Source of the DNA: Allobosea sp.
GTDB lineage: Bacteria; Pseudomonadota; Alphaproteobacteria; Rhizobiales; Beijerinckiaceae
Assembly: GCF_017308075.1 (NCBI RefSeq)
Contig: NZ_JAFKFX010000043.1
Coordinates: forward strand, 1-64,000
Reading direction: 5' to 3'
DNA length: 64,000 nt
Of this stretch, positions 42,872 through 52,890 are shown piece by piece (position 1 is the stretch's first letter; each line of letters opens with the position of its first letter). The notes beneath the pieces are model-generated. The model saw nothing but the letters and a program-made list of their open reading frames with translations. It did no database searches and was not told the DNA's origin. Both the position numbers and the translations under genes were made by a program.

Positions 42872-43685
42872 AGGCGGAGAGCGCTTCGCTGATGATGACG
42901 ATGCCGAGGATGGCGATCAGGATGACGATGGCCTGCGACCAGGCGAACTGGTTGATCGAGGCATAGAGCAGGAGGCCGATGCCGCCGGCGCCGACGAAGC
43001 CGAGCACGCTGGATTCCCGGACATTGATGTCCCAGCGATAGATCGTGGTGCCGATCAGAACGGGCAGGGTCTGCGGCAGGATCGCCACCGCATAGACCTG
43101 GAAGGTACGGGCGCCGGAGGCCTCGACCGCCTCGATCTGTCCGGCGTCGACCTCCTCGATCGCCTCGGCGACGAGCTTGGCGATGAAGCCGACCGAACGC
43201 GCAGCGACGGCGCAGATGCCGGCGACCGGACCCGGACCGAAGATGGCGACGAAGAGCAGGCCCCAGATCACCGTGTTGATCGAGCGCGAGAGCACCAGCA
43301 TGGCGCGGCCGATCAGCCAAGTGCCCTGGTTCAGCGTGGTGTTGCGCGCGGCCAGGAAGGCGACGGGCAGCGCGAAGAGCACCGCGATCATCGTGCCGAG
43401 CGTCGCGATATGCAGCGTCTCGATCAGCGGCTGGATGATGCGCGGGAAATAGGACCAGCGCGGCGGCCACATGCGCGCGATCAGGTCCGCCGCCTGCTCA
43501 TGCGCATCGGCGAAGAAGGCCCATTCGATGTCGAGCGCCGAGACCGACCAGGCGGCGGCGAACGCGATGCCGCCGAGCCAGAGCCAGTGGACGAGGCGCT
43601 CCTTGAACGAATAGCGCTCCCAGCTGTCGGGGTAGAGGCGGGCCGGCACCGGCGTGCCGCGCGGCTCGGGCTGATGCACGGTCAT
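42849..43685 (-). CDS. phnE: Phosphonate-type ABC transporter permease PhnE
   Basis: A 278-residue inner-membrane permease. Segments include WLWLGGIAFAAAWSVSAL, LHIATLGTMIAVLFALPVAFLAARN and the EAA region EEVDAGQIEAVEASGARTFQVYAVAILPQTLP, with the PhnE end ESSVLGFVGAGGIGLLLYAS. The ATG at 43685 overlaps the upstream phnE stop (ATGA); the frame is open to 43718. It pairs with the second PhnE at 43682. Confidence 0.9.
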   Translation of the reverse strand: MTVHQPEPRGTPVPARLYPDSWERYSFKERLVHWLWLGGIAFAAAWSVSALDIEWAFFADAHEQAADLIARMWPPRWSYFPRIIQPLIETLHIATLGTMIAVLFALPVAFLAARNTTLNQGTWLIGRAMLVLSRSINTVIWGLLFVAIFGPGPVAGICAVAARSVGFIAKLVAEAIEEVDAGQIEAVEASGARTFQVYAVAILPQTLPVLIGTTIYRWDINVRESSVLGFVGAGGIGLLLYASINQFAWSQAIVILIAILGIVIISEALSAYVRSRIV

Positions 43686-44488
43686 CTCAATCTCCGCCGT
43701 GCCCAGTCGCTGAACCATTCGCCGAAGGCGACCATGGCGGCGATGGTCAAGAGGATGGCGCTGGCGAAGTCGAAATCATAGCGCGAGAACGAGGCCGAGA
43801 GGGTCTGGCCGATGCCGCCGGCGCCGACGATGCCGATCACGGTCGAATGGCGCAGATTGGAATCGAGCCGGTAGATCAGCACGCCGAGCGTCTTGACCAG
43901 GACCTGCGGCACCACGGCGTAGCCGAAGATCTGGCCGAAGCTGGCGCCGGTCGCCCGGATCGCCTCGACCGGGCCGGGCTTCATGTTCTCGATGTCCTCG
44001 GCCAGCATCTTGCCGAGGAAGATCGCCGAGGAGAAGGCGAGCGTCAGCAGCCCGGCGACCGGGCCGAAGCCGAAGAGCTTGACGAAGAAGATCGCGATGA
44101 TGACCTCGTGGAAGGTCCGGCCGACCACGATCAGCCCGCGTGCCGCGAGATAGAGCGGGCGCGGCGAGAGATTGGCCGCGGCGGCGATGCCGATCGGGAT
44201 CGAGAACACCGCGCCGACGATGGTCGCGGCGATGGCGATCTGGACGCTCTCGACCATGCCGGTGAGCAAGAGCTGCCAGCGGCTGAAATCCGGCGGGACC
44301 ATCCGCTCCAGGATGTTCCAGGCTCGCGGCAGGCCGGCGAGGATGCGGGCCGTGTCTACGTTCAGCGTCGACAGAGACCAGGTGAGATAGGCCGCGAGCG
44401 CGAGCCAGAAGGCGAGGCGGCGCCCCGGGCTGCCGAAGATGCTCGGCGCGCGCCACTGGCTCGGGTAGCTGGAAGCCGGAGCGCTCAC
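43682..44488 (-). CDS. phnE: Phosphonate-type ABC transporter permease PhnE, second copy
   Basis: A 268-residue permease similar in plan to its neighbour: [17 protein letters not shown], the [30 protein letters not shown] segment, EAA loop [24 protein letters not shown], and [16 protein letters not shown]. Two PhnE proteins side by side, as here, form a heterodimer in many alphaproteobacteria. Both junctions are four-base overlaps. Confidence 0.9.
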   Translation of the reverse strand: MSAPASSYPSQWRAPSIFGSPGRRLAFWLALAAYLTWSLSTLNVDTARILAGLPRAWNILERMVPPDFSRWQLLLTGMVESVQIAIAATIVGAVFSIPIGIAAAANLSPRPLYLAARGLIVVGRTFHEVIIAIFFVKLFGFGPVAGLLTLAFSSAIFLGKMLAEDIENMKPGPVEAIRATGASFGQIFGYAVVPQVLVKTLGVLIYRLDSNLRHSTVIGIVGAGGIGQTLSASFSRYDFDFASAILLTIAAMVAFGEWFSDWARRRLR

Positions 44489-45324
44489 GGCCGCATGCCG
44501 ATCAGCGCGGGCTCGTCGTCATCCTCGCTCGGTGCGGGGGCCCAGTCCTCGGCGCCGTAGATCTCGGTCAGCGCCGCTTCGGTGAGCGCCGAAGCCTCGG
44601 CGTCGAAGACGACGATGCCGTCGCGCAGGCCGATGATCCGGTCGGCATAGGCACGGGCGAGGGCGACGTCGTGGATGTTGATGATCGCCGGCGTCTGGCG
44701 CTCGGCGACGAGCTCGCGCACCAGCCGCATGATCTGGCGCGAGGTCTTGGGGTCGAGGCTCGCGGTCGGCTCGTCGAGCAGAAGCAGGTCCGGCCGCTGC
44801 ATCAAAGCGCGGGCGATGCCGACGCGCTGGCGCTGGCCGCCGGAGAGGGCATCGGCGCGCTGGTTGTGATAGCCGTCGAGCCCGACGCGGTCGAGCAGGG
44901 CGAAGGCGGCCTGGATGTCCTCCAGCGGAAAGCGCCAGCGCAGCGAGGCGATGAGCCCGACATAGCCCAGCCGCCCGGAGAGCACGTTCTGCATCACGCT
45001 CAGCCGCTCGACCAGGTTGTATTCCTGGAAGATCATGCCGATGCGGCGCCGGGCGGCGCGCAGGCCCTTGCGGTCGAGCGCGACGATGTCCTCGCCGTTG
45101 AGGAGGATGCGCCCGGCCGTCGGTTCGACCAGCCGGTTGATGCAGCGGATGAAGGTGCTCTTGCCGGCGCCGGAGGAGCCGATCACCGCGACGAGCTGCG
45201 GCCGGTCGATCACCACGTCGATGCCGCCGAGCGCCCTCTTGCCGGTCGGGTAGACCTTGGTCAGCCCTTCGACGGCGAGGAGCGGCGAGGCGCCGCCCGT
45301 CGCCGCATGGAAGCCTTGAGACAT
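44485..45324 (-). CDS. phnC: Phosphonate-type ABC transporter ATP-binding protein PhnC
   Basis: A 279-residue ATPase. Walker A is [10 protein letters not shown] loop [15 protein letters not shown], signature [17 protein letters not shown] and Walker [13 protein letters not shown], with His in [12 protein letters not shown]. The Q-loop wording is typical of PhnC. An acidic tail follows residue 255. The ATG overlaps the phnD stop (TGATG). Confidence 0.93.
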   Translation of the reverse strand: MSQGFHAATGGASPLLAVEGLTKVYPTGKRALGGIDVVIDRPQLVAVIGSSGAGKSTFIRCINRLVEPTAGRILLNGEDIVALDRKGLRAARRRIGMIFQEYNLVERLSVMQNVLSGRLGYVGLIASLRWRFPLEDIQAAFALLDRVGLDGYHNQRADALSGGQRQRVGIARALMQRPDLLLLDEPTASLDPKTSRQIMRLVRELVAERQTPAIINIHDVALARAYADRIIGLRDGIVVFDAEASALTEAALTEIYGAEDWAPAPSEDDDEPALIGMRP

Positions 45325-46313
45325 CAGTCGCCCTTCAGCTTGGCGAGGCCGTCTTGAGTATAGCTGATGCCGCTCTCGCGCTGGATGACGATGATGTCCG
45401 ACCAGGCGGCCTTGTAGCTCAGCTCCTTGAAGCCCTTGGTGTCCTTGAATTCCTTGGCGAGCCCGGACTTCAGGAAGTCGAAGGAGAGGAAGGCTTCCTT
45501 GATCTTGGCCTGGAGCTCCGGGTTGAGGTCATGGGCGATGCCGAAGGCGGTGCGCGGGAAGGGCGCGGATTCGTAGACGATGCGGACGTCGTCGCGCTTG
45601 AACATGCCGCGATCGGCCATGCGCTCGAGCACGCTGGAGGCGATGGGGGCGGCGTCATAGTCCTTGTTGACCACGCCCATGATCGAATTGTCGTGCTTGC
45701 CGGAATAGAGGACCTCGTAGTCCTTGCCGGGCACGATGCCCTTTTCCTTGAACAGGATGCGCGGGGCGGTGTCGCCGGAATTCGAGGAGGGCGCGACATG
45801 GGCGACGCGCTTGCCCTTGAGGTCGGCGATCGACTGGATCGGGCTGCCCTTCGGCACGATCAGCTGCAGGGTGTAGCCGATCGAGTTGTCATGCTTTTCC
45901 ATCGCCACGATCGGCCGGAAGCCGGCGAGATTGACCGCGAAGGGCGTCGGTCCGCTGGCGACGCCGGCGATATGCAGGCGGCCGGAGCGCATCGCCTCGA
46001 CCTGCGCCGCATAGGATTCGGCGCCGAACCATTTGACCTTCTTACCGGTGATCTTGGAGAGATGGGCCAGGAAGTCGGCGAAGACGTTCTCGTAGACCGA
46101 CGGGTCCTCGACCGGCGTATAGGAGAAGATCAGCGTGTCCGGATCCTTCTGACGCGCCTTGTCGGCCGGGATGTCGGCGAGCAGATCGCCATCGGCGTCG
46201 CAATAACGGGCATCGAGCGTACCGCGATTGGGGCAATTCTGAGCCTGTGCCGGGCTGGCCAGGCCGAAGCCGAGCGCGATCAGGCAAAGCGACGCGATCT
46301 TGGCGCGCAGCAT
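45324..46313 (-). CDS. phnD: Phosphate/phosphite/phosphonate-binding protein PhnD
   Basis: A 329-residue periplasmic binding protein. Signal peptide [18 protein letters not shown]; mature region with [69 protein letters not shown] and [19 protein letters not shown]-type serines bind the phosphoryl group in PhnD. GGGAGG precedes the ATG at 46313. First gene of the leftward operon phnD-phnC-phnE-phnE-HAD. Confidence 0.92.
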   Translation of the reverse strand: MLRAKIASLCLIALGFGLASPAQAQNCPNRGTLDARYCDADGDLLADIPADKARQKDPDTLIFSYTPVEDPSVYENVFADFLAHLSKITGKKVKWFGAESYAAQVEAMRSGRLHIAGVASGPTPFAVNLAGFRPIVAMEKHDNSIGYTLQLIVPKGSPIQSIADLKGKRVAHVAPSSNSGDTAPRILFKEKGIVPGKDYEVLYSGKHDNSIMGVVNKDYDAAPIASSVLERMADRGMFKRDDVRIVYESAPFPRTAFGIAHDLNPELQAKIKEAFLSFDFLKSGLAKEFKDTKGFKELSYKAAWSDIIVIQRESGISYTQDGLAKLKGD

Positions 46314-46402
46314 GGCAACCTCCCTGGAGTGCAGCGCTCCGTTGGTCGGGCGCATGTAAGATTTCTTCCATCCTGATCAAAATTGGCCGGCTAAGCAAGG
46401 CT

Positions 46403-47188
46403 TCACGCGACCAGCCAGTGGATACCCGTGCGTTGCCAGGCGGCGCACAGACGCGCCGGCGGCTCGGCGTCGGTGACGATCATGCCGAACGCCCTGGGAT
46501 CGGCGATCCGCGCCGTGCCCGTCTGGTCGAATTTGGAGCTGTCCGCCACGCCGAGGACCATGCCGGCACGGCTGATCGCGGCCTGGCGCACCGCGATCTT
46601 CTCGAGGTCGAAATCCATCGGCGCGCCATCATCGTCGAAGCCGCCAAATCCCAGCACGGCGTAGTCGAAGCGCAAGCCCATGATGCAGGCGACCGCTGCC
46701 CCGCCGACCAGCGAGCCATTGGCGCCGCGGGTGCTGCCGCCGGTGACAGCCACGTCGAAAACGCCGTGCTGGCATAGGATCTGCGCAACCGAGACGCTGG
46801 CGGTGACGATCCGCAGGTCGGGCTTGCCGACAAGGGCCCGCGCCACGGCCTCGACCGTCGTGCCGACATCGAGAAAGATCGAGGCGCCGGCCGGTACGAT
46901 CCCGGCGACGGCCGTACCGATGCGCTGCTTGCCTTGCGGCGAGACCGTCAGCTTCTGGGCATAGGCCGAGCGAAAGCCGCCCGTGGCGAGACCGGCGCCG
47001 CCATGGAAGCGTTGCAGATAATTGCTGGCCTGCAATTGGATGATGTCCCGGCGCACCGTCTGGGCGGAGACGCCGAAGCGCTCGGCGAGCGTCTCGATGG
47101 TGCTGAAGCCGGCCTGCTGGACGATCGCCAGGATCTGCTGCTGGCGCGGTGTCAGCGCGCTGGTCTCGCGAATGTCTGGGCTGGTCAT
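46403..47188 (-). CDS. DeoR/GlpR-family transcriptional regulator
   Basis: A 261-residue regulator. The N-terminal helix-turn-helix is TPRQQQILAIVQQAGFSTIETLAERFGVSAQTVRRDI. The C-terminal sugar-phosphate sensor has IFLDVGTTVEAVARAL, VTGGSTRGANGSLVGG and GVADSSKFDQTG. It is encoded just upstream of phnD on the same strand (89 bases) and probably controls the importer and HAD gene. DeoR effectors are usually phosphorylated sugars. ATG 47188 is preferred over TTG 47200. Confidence 0.88.
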   Translation of the reverse strand: MTSPDIRETSALTPRQQQILAIVQQAGFSTIETLAERFGVSAQTVRRDIIQLQASNYLQRFHGGAGLATGGFRSAYAQKLTVSPQGKQRIGTAVAGIVPAGASIFLDVGTTVEAVARALVGKPDLRIVTASVSVAQILCQHGVFDVAVTGGSTRGANGSLVGGAAVACIMGLRFDYAVLGFGGFDDDGAPMDFDLEKIAVRQAAISRAGMVLGVADSSKFDQTGTARIADPRAFGMIVTDAEPPARLCAAWQRTGIHWLVA

Positions 47189-47314
47189 GGGAGCCGGCAA
47201 TCCCCTTGGCTTGGGTGTCGCAGACCCGGCCGCGGCGGCCGCCGCGAGGGGAACGGCGTCATCGAGACCCGTACGACGCCCGCTTGTCCAGCCCGGGACC
47301 GCCGCGCCGGCCTG

Positions 47315-48217
47315 TCAGAAAGTCCAGCCGATATCCATCTGCACGAGGTGGCGGCTGAAATTGGTCAGGTCGAGCCGGCCGGGCTGGCCCCTCTCCTCGC
47401 CATAGACCTGGACGTTGTAGGCTAGCGAGATGGCGAGCTGATCGGTCGCCTGCCAGTAGATGCCCGGGCCGACGAAAGTGGCGTGCCCGGCGAGCTTGCC
47501 GAAGCCGAGCGTGTCGTGCTGGCGCATATGGCGCACTTCGCCGCTGAGATAGACATCCTCGACGACCTGCCAGGCGAGCGCGCCGCCGATGGTGAAAGTG
47601 GAGGCCCGTTCATGCGGCGAGGGGCCGGACCAGATCAGGTTGTGCGAGAGGTTGAAGGCGGCATGGAGCGTGTTGGGGATCAGGACCTTGTCGGCCAGCA
47701 CGCGCATGGTGGTGTTGTAGGTCGAGAAGCGGCCTTCGCCATGGCTCTCATTGCGTTCGAGCCCGGCATCGATGCCCATGGTCAGGCCGAAGCCGTGCCG
47801 GCCATGGTTGAGCAGGCGATAGCGCGCCTCGAAGCCGCCGCCATAGGCTTTGTCCTTGAGCCCCTGGCGCTCGATCTGCGAGCGTGTCGTGCCGCCGAGC
47901 AGATAGGGACTGACCTCGAGGCAAGGCAGCAAGCCATAGGAGCCCTGCAGCATCGCGCCGCGGCCCAGGGAGCGGCCGCGGCGGACGCCGCCATCGGCAT
48001 TGAGCGTCAGGCCGAGGCTGCCGCGGCCGAGATCGGCGATGCCGGAGCCGTCGGTGAAGCCGAAGGCGTCGGTGGGAGCGTCGTCGTCGCTATCGCAGAC
48101 CGATCTGGCGGCTGCCGGATCGGGCCGGCCTTCGATCGCTTGCGCCGGAGCGAGCATGGAGAGAGTGATCGCGAGGCCGGTAGCCAATGCGCAAAGGGAA
48201 GATAGGAAGTTCGACAA
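47315..48217 (-). CDS. Putative outer-membrane beta-barrel protein
   Basis: A 300-residue exported protein with signal peptide ALATGLAITLSMLAPAQA. The mature part is rich in alternating beta-strand patterns with aromatic belts (GFEARYRLL, FGLTMGIDAGLERNE, LHAAFNLSHNLIW, YLSGEVRHMRQHD, QLAISLAYNVQVYG) and ends in a C-terminal Phe (VQMDIGWTF), typical of proteins inserted by BamA. It was not matched to a known family. The start is TTG at 48217; no better ATG fits the signal peptide. Confidence 0.7.
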   Translation of the reverse strand: MSNFLSSLCALATGLAITLSMLAPAQAIEGRPDPAAARSVCDSDDDAPTDAFGFTDGSGIADLGRGSLGLTLNADGGVRRGRSLGRGAMLQGSYGLLPCLEVSPYLLGGTTRSQIERQGLKDKAYGGGFEARYRLLNHGRHGFGLTMGIDAGLERNESHGEGRFSTYNTTMRVLADKVLIPNTLHAAFNLSHNLIWSGPSPHERASTFTIGGALAWQVVEDVYLSGEVRHMRQHDTLGFGKLAGHATFVGPGIYWQATDQLAISLAYNVQVYGEERGQPGRLDLTNFSRHLVQMDIGWTF

Positions 48218-48484
48218 GATTGTGCACTCGCCATGTCAGCCAGAAAGCCTGCCATGGCCGATACGTTCCTAAACCGGCGTGAAGATCACCGCGTCGGATA
48301 CCGGATCGGGCCGCATTTCGCCTCATTTTGGTCGTCGAGGTTAACGGATCGCTCTCAACCTCCGCAGCCTTGTCGCGATCGCAGCTGATGCGCGCCGATC
48401 GCTTGGAGCGACCGTCCCGGGCGCGGGCACCGCCGTCCCGGGCGCATCTTCGACCAGGCTGTGCCGGCCATCCGGTCGTGGCGG

Positions 48485-49735
48485 TCAGGCCGCCCCGATC
48501 TCCGTCAGCCGGCTCATCTGGCTGCGGGTCCAGCGCGGGACATCGTTGCGCTGCCAGACCTGCGAGAGCGCATCCAGGAAGGCGGCCTCGTCCTCATCGG
48601 TGTGGAACGGGTTGGGCGTGACGCGCAGTCGCTCCGTTCCGCGTGGTACGGTCGGGTAGTTGATCGGCTGCACATAGATCCCGTGCTGCTCCATCAATTC
48701 GTCGGTCAGGTGCTTGGCGAGGCCGGCATCGCCGATCATGACCGGCAGGATATGGCTCGGGCTCGGCAGGACGGGAAGCTCCAAAGCCTCCAGCCCGGCC
48801 TTGACCGAACGCACCCGGCGATGAAGCGTCTCGCGCTCCACGGAGCTGGACTTCAGATGCGCGATCGCGGCGCGGACACCGGCGACGGTCGCCGGCGGCA
48901 GCGCCGTCGAGAAGATGAAGCCGGGCGCATGGCTGCGGACGAAATCGACGACCTCCGCCCCGCCGGCGATATAGCCGCCGATCGCGCCAAAACCCTTGCT
49001 GAGCGTGCCCTGGACGATGTCGATGCGGCTCATCAGGCTTTCCGCCTCGGCGATACCCCCGCCACGGGGGCCGTAGAGGCCGACGCTGTGAACCTCGTCG
49101 AGATAGGTCAGGGCGTTGTAGCGCTCGGCGAGATCGCAGATCGCCGCCATGGGCGCGAAGTCGCCATCCATGGAATAGCAGCTCTCGAAGCAGATCAGCT
49201 TCGGCCGGCCGGGCTCGATCGCCTTCAGCTTGCGCTCGAGATCCTCGACGTCATTGTGGCGGAACAGCTTCTTGGCGACGCCGGAACGGCGGATGCCCTC
49301 GATCATCGAGGCATGGTTCAGCGTGTCCGAGAGGACCACGCAATCCGGCAGCAGCCTGACGAGCGTCGAGAGGGCGGCGTCATTGGCGGCATAGCCCGAG
49401 GTGAAGACGAGGGCGGCTTCCTTGGCGTGGAGATCGGCCAAGTCTTCCTCCAGCCGGACATGCTCATGGCTGGTGCCGGAGATGTTGCGCGTGCCGCCCG
49501 CACCGGCCCCGAAGCTCGACAGGGCACTGCGGGCCGCGTCGAGCACGGCCGGATGAACGCTCATCCCGAGATAGTCGTTCGAGCACCAGATCGTCACCGG
49601 CCGCTGGACGCGGTGGTCATAGGCGCGGATCGGGTTGCCGGGCAGGCGCTCGAGATTGGCGAAGACGCGATAGCGCCTTTCGCGTTTCAGGCTGTCCAGC
49701 GCGCCGCTGAAAAAGCGGGAATAATCGAAATCCAT
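48485..49735 (-). CDS. hemA: 5-aminolevulinate synthase
   Basis: A 416-residue ALA synthase (glycine + succinyl-CoA to ALA), PLP fold [57 protein letters not shown] Lys in [14 protein letters not shown], and [19 protein letters not shown] are all present. It is the last gene of a leftward set with glyA 172 bases upstream. ALA synthase is the normal haem entry in alphaproteobacteria, but the company of other PLP enzymes suggests a specialised second copy. The ATG at 49735 fits the family start; the frame is open upstream. Confidence 0.92.
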   Translation of the reverse strand: MDFDYSRFFSGALDSLKRERRYRVFANLERLPGNPIRAYDHRVQRPVTIWCSNDYLGMSVHPAVLDAARSALSSFGAGAGGTRNISGTSHEHVRLEEDLADLHAKEAALVFTSGYAANDAALSTLVRLLPDCVVLSDTLNHASMIEGIRRSGVAKKLFRHNDVEDLERKLKAIEPGRPKLICFESCYSMDGDFAPMAAICDLAERYNALTYLDEVHSVGLYGPRGGGIAEAESLMSRIDIVQGTLSKGFGAIGGYIAGGAEVVDFVRSHAPGFIFSTALPPATVAGVRAAIAHLKSSSVERETLHRRVRSVKAGLEALELPVLPSPSHILPVMIGDAGLAKHLTDELMEQHGIYVQPINYPTVPRGTERLRVTPNPFHTDEDEAAFLDALSQVWQRNDVPRWTRSQMSRLTEIGAA

Positions 49736-49907
49736 CGTCTCGCCATATGCTTGGCGGCGCCCGTCATGACGCGGCGGGCTCCGCTTGGTTGTGCCGGCGC
49801 CCGGTGCCTGCGACCGCAGCGACCGGTGTGAAGGCATTGCGTCTCCAGCAGGCGCGGCGGCGTTCCGACCGGGCGCCGCCGGAGTTCCGACCGCCATCGG
49901 CTTTAGG

Positions 49908-51143
49908 TCAGGCCGTGACGGGATGGGCGTCGGTCAGACGCCGGATCTCCTCCCTGATCGCGGGCTCGTCGAGGGTCTCGCCGCGCGCGCCGCGCAGGAC
50001 GGCGAGGATGAGCTCGCCGACTGCGCGGAAGGTCTCGGCGTCGAAGCCGCGCGAGGTTCCGGCGGGCGTGCCGAAGCGGATGCCGGAGGTGATGGTCGGC
50101 GGCTGGGGGTCGTAGGGCACGGTGTTCTTGTTGGCGGTCAGGCCGAACCGCTCCAGAGCCTCGATGGCGACCTTGCCGGAAATGCCGAAGGGCTGGAGGT
50201 CGACCAGGAGCAGATGGCAGTCGGTGCCGCCGGTGACGAGCCGCAGCCCGCCGGCGCTGAGCGTCTCGGCGAGGGCCCGGGCATTCTCGACGACAGCCCC
50301 GGAGTAATCCGCGAAGGAGGGCTGCAGAGCTTCGTGAAATGCTGCGGCCTTGCCGGCGATGACATGCATGAGGGGACCGCCCTGCGTGCCCGGGAAGACG
50401 GCCTTGTCGATCTTCCTGGCGATCTCGGCATCATTGGTCAGGATGAGCCCGCCGCGCGGCCCGCGCAGCGTCTTGTGCGTGGTCGAGGTCACGACATGCG
50501 CGTGCGGAACCGGATCGGGATAGAGCCCGGTCGCGATCAGCCCGGCATAATGCGCGACATCGGCGACGAGATAGGCGCCGACCTCGTCGGCGATGGCGCG
50601 CATCCGGGCAAAATCGATGGCGCGCGGATAGGCGGAGCCGCCGGCGAAGATCAGGCGCGGCCGGCTCTCCCTGGCGATGCGCGCCATCTCCTCATAGTCG
50701 ATGAGCTCATCGTCCCTGCGCACTGCATAGGGCACGACCTCGAACCAGCGGCCGGACAGGCTGACCGGCGAGCCATGGGTGAGATGGCCGCCGCAGGACA
50801 GGTCCAGGCCCATGATCCGGTCGCCCGGCTTCAGCAGCGCGAAGAGAACGGCGATGTTGGCGTTGGCGCCGGAATGCGGTTGGACATTGGCGAAGGCCGC
50901 GCCAAACAGCTCGCAGATCCGCTCGATCGCGAGTTGCTCGACCTTGTCGACCGCTTCGCAGCCGCCGTAATAGCGGCGGCCCGGATAGCCCTCGGCATAT
51001 TTGTTGGTCAGGAGCGAGCCCTGGGCGGCGCGGACCGCCCGGCTGACGATGTTCTCCGAGGCGATCAATTCGATATGGCGGTGTTGACGCTCAGCTTCTT
51101 CGGCCAGCGCCGCCGAAAGCGCGGGATCGGGTAGATCGTTCAT
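49908..51143 (-). CDS. glyA: Serine hydroxymethyltransferase, divergent paralogue
   Basis: A 411-residue SHMT, PLP fold I, interconverting serine and glycine with tetrahydrofolate. [44 protein letters not shown] Lys in [15 protein letters not shown] and SGIRFGTPA are conserved. The phosphate-cup motif normally HSGSQAN reads HSGANAN, and LAHGGHLTHG reads [10 protein letters not shown]. These changes fit a paralogue, not the main housekeeping enzyme. The ATG overlaps the amidotransferase stop (ATGA), so the two are translationally coupled. Confidence 0.9.
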   Translation of the reverse strand: MNDLPDPALSAALAEEAERQHRHIELIASENIVSRAVRAAQGSLLTNKYAEGYPGRRYYGGCEAVDKVEQLAIERICELFGAAFANVQPHSGANANIAVLFALLKPGDRIMGLDLSCGGHLTHGSPVSLSGRWFEVVPYAVRRDDELIDYEEMARIARESRPRLIFAGGSAYPRAIDFARMRAIADEVGAYLVADVAHYAGLIATGLYPDPVPHAHVVTSTTHKTLRGPRGGLILTNDAEIARKIDKAVFPGTQGGPLMHVIAGKAAAFHEALQPSFADYSGAVVENARALAETLSAGGLRLVTGGTDCHLLLVDLQPFGISGKVAIEALERFGLTANKNTVPYDPQPPTITSGIRFGTPAGTSRGFDAETFRAVGELILAVLRGARGETLDEPAIREEIRRLTDAHPVTA

Positions 51144-51874
51144 TTAGACAGTCCTTCGAGCCAATCCGCCAGCATCTGCCGGGCGGCCTCGCGCAGAGCC
51201 GGGCCGAAACGCTCGGCATCCGCACGCAGATTTCGGGGAGCGATCCCGGCCGCCGCCAGCTCGACGGCATGGCCGACCAGCCAGCGCTCGATTCCGGCGC
51301 AGGCATTGACCTCGGGATGGAATTGCAGGCCGAGGACATTGCGGCCAAGCGCGAAGCCCTGCGTCGCGCAGAGCGGCGTCGCGGCGAGATTGTCCGCGCC
51401 CTCGGGGATCTCGAATGCGTCGCCGTGCCAGTGGAGCACCGGGACACCGTCGAGATGGCGCAGCGGGCCGGCGTGGCCGGCCGCCGTCAGGATCAGCTCC
51501 GAGAAGCCGATCTCCTTGACGCCGCTCGGCGCCACCTTTGCGCCGAGCGTCGCGGCGATCTGCTGGGCGCCGAGGCAGATGCCCAGGGTCGGCAGGTTCG
51601 ACGCCAGGCGTGCGGCGAGAATCCGCCGCTCCTGCCTGAGGAAAGGGTAGGTCTCGTCCTCGTAGACGCCGACCGGGCCGCCGAGGACCACGAGCAGCTC
51701 GGGCAGGAGCGGGTCGAGCGTCCAAAGCTCGTTCACGTCGAGGTCGTAGTAATGGATGCGATAGCCGCGTGCCGTCAGCACCGCCTCGAAGGTGCCGAGA
51801 TCCTCGAAATCGAGATGCCGGATGACGATCGCGGTCTTCAGCGTGGCTGGAACTCTCCTGGGCGCTGCGGCCAT
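51140..51874 (-). CDS. Class I glutamine amidotransferase (GuaA-like glutaminase domain, stand-alone)
   Basis: A 244-residue class I GATase. The nucleophile is Cys in [13 protein letters not shown], the triad His and Glu are in LQFHPEVN, and [13 protein letters not shown] is the usual early motif. No synthase domain is attached. It could release ammonia for a partner enzyme or hydrolyse a gamma-glutamyl amide. The ATG at 51874 has AAGGA seven bases upstream; an upstream GTG frame to 51958 is open. Coupled to glyA by a four-base overlap. Confidence 0.85.
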   Translation of the reverse strand: MAAAPRRVPATLKTAIVIRHLDFEDLGTFEAVLTARGYRIHYYDLDVNELWTLDPLLPELLVVLGGPVGVYEDETYPFLRQERRILAARLASNLPTLGICLGAQQIAATLGAKVAPSGVKEIGFSELILTAAGHAGPLRHLDGVPVLHWHGDAFEIPEGADNLAATPLCATQGFALGRNVLGLQFHPEVNACAGIERWLVGHAVELAAAGIAPRNLRADAERFGPALREAARQMLADWLEGLSK

Positions 51875-51980
51875 CGACAGGTCCTTCACGATCGGGATGC
51901 GCGCTTGCGGGTTCGGGCCCAGCGCTAGATCGCCGCGCGTCCGTTCGGACGCGGTCACGGTGATCTATCTTGTTGTTATT

Positions 51981-52025
51981 GCATCGGAGTTTCCCGAAAA
52001 GTGGATTCCACTTTTCGGTCCGATG
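51981..52025. repeat. Perfectly nested intergenic palindrome
   Basis: GCATCGGA at 51981 and TCCGATGC ending at 52025 flank an inner inverted repeat, CCGAAAAGTGGA and TCCACTTTTCGG. This long hairpin type is recalled as a dispersed element in Rhizobiales genomes; copy number was not checked. It lies in the 253-base gap between psd and the amidotransferase gene, where it could end or process the transcript. The rest of that gap shows no gene. Confidence 0.7.
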
Positions 52026-52127
52026 CTATAGAGCACGCCAGGTGCTGCAGGGCGTGCCGGGTTCGCGAAGGCGGCTGGGCCGGCTCTTGGCGTTGCCGCC
52101 GGCTGGTGGCCTCGAAGGCGGGCGGGG

Positions 52128-52847
52128 TCAGGTGGTCCGGAACACGCGCTGCGTTTTGGCGGTGCTCAGATCCGCGAGCGGGGTCTCGCCGGCAACGGCG
52201 CGCTGGCCGACCGCGACGAGCACATCGCTGCCGACGGGCATATAGACGTCGAGCCTCGAGCCGAAGCGGATCAGGCCGAAGCGCTCGCCGACGGCGAGTT
52301 CGTCGTCCGGCGCGACCCAGTGGACGATGCGGCGCGCGATCAGGCCGGCGATCTGGACGACGGCGATCGGGCCGTGGGCCGAGGCGATCGCCAGGGCATT
52401 GCGTTCATTATGCTCGCTCGCCTTGTCGAGATCGGCGTTGACGAAACGGCCCGGCGTATAGGCGATGCGGCTGACCCGTCCGGCGATCGGCATGCGATTC
52501 ACATGGCAGTCGAAAATGCTCATGAACACGGAGACCCGCAGCATCGGTTTCGCCGGAAGCTGGAGTTCGGGCGGTGGCAGGACCTCGACGATCATGCTGA
52601 CGCGGCCATCTGCGGGAGAGACGATCAGCTCGGCCGATTGCGGCGTCGTGCGCGGGGGATCGCGGAAGAAGTGGATGACCCAGCCGGTGATGATGGCGGC
52701 GATCCAGGCGAGGGCGCTCGAGACGAAACCGGCGGCGATGGTGAGGATCAGGCCGATGGCGATGAAGGGGTAGCCGGCGCGATGGACCGGAACGAGGCTG
52801 CTGCGGATGGAGGCGACGATACTCACGAAAGGCGTTCCTCGAGGCAA
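52128..52847 (-). CDS. psd: Phosphatidylserine decarboxylase proenzyme
   Basis: A 239-residue pyruvoyl enzyme. Two membrane segments near the N-terminus (FIAIGLILTIAAGFVSSAL, WIAAIITGWVIHFF) precede the catalytic domain with IVSPADGRVSMI, VFMSIFDCHVNRMPIAGRV, and the self-cleavage site GS in IRFGSRLDVYMP. It makes phosphatidylethanolamine from phosphatidylserine. The usual partner pssA is not adjacent, unlike the common Rhizobiales psd-pssA pair. It follows the dioxygenase-like gene by 43 bases. Confidence 0.9.
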   Translation of the reverse strand: MPRGTPFVSIVASIRSSLVPVHRAGYPFIAIGLILTIAAGFVSSALAWIAAIITGWVIHFFRDPPRTTPQSAELIVSPADGRVSMIVEVLPPPELQLPAKPMLRVSVFMSIFDCHVNRMPIAGRVSRIAYTPGRFVNADLDKASEHNERNALAIASAHGPIAVVQIAGLIARRIVHWVAPDDELAVGERFGLIRFGSRLDVYMPVGSDVLVAVGQRAVAGETPLADLSTAKTQRVFRTT

Positions 52848-52890
52848 TCGAACAGTCGGGCGAGCGGCCTTGGCTGCGGGGTGCGCAGGA

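Noticed and set aside
48485-49735. ALA synthase as part of a C5N-type antibiotic pathway
   Set aside because: The acyl-CoA ligase and amide synthase that define that pathway are absent.
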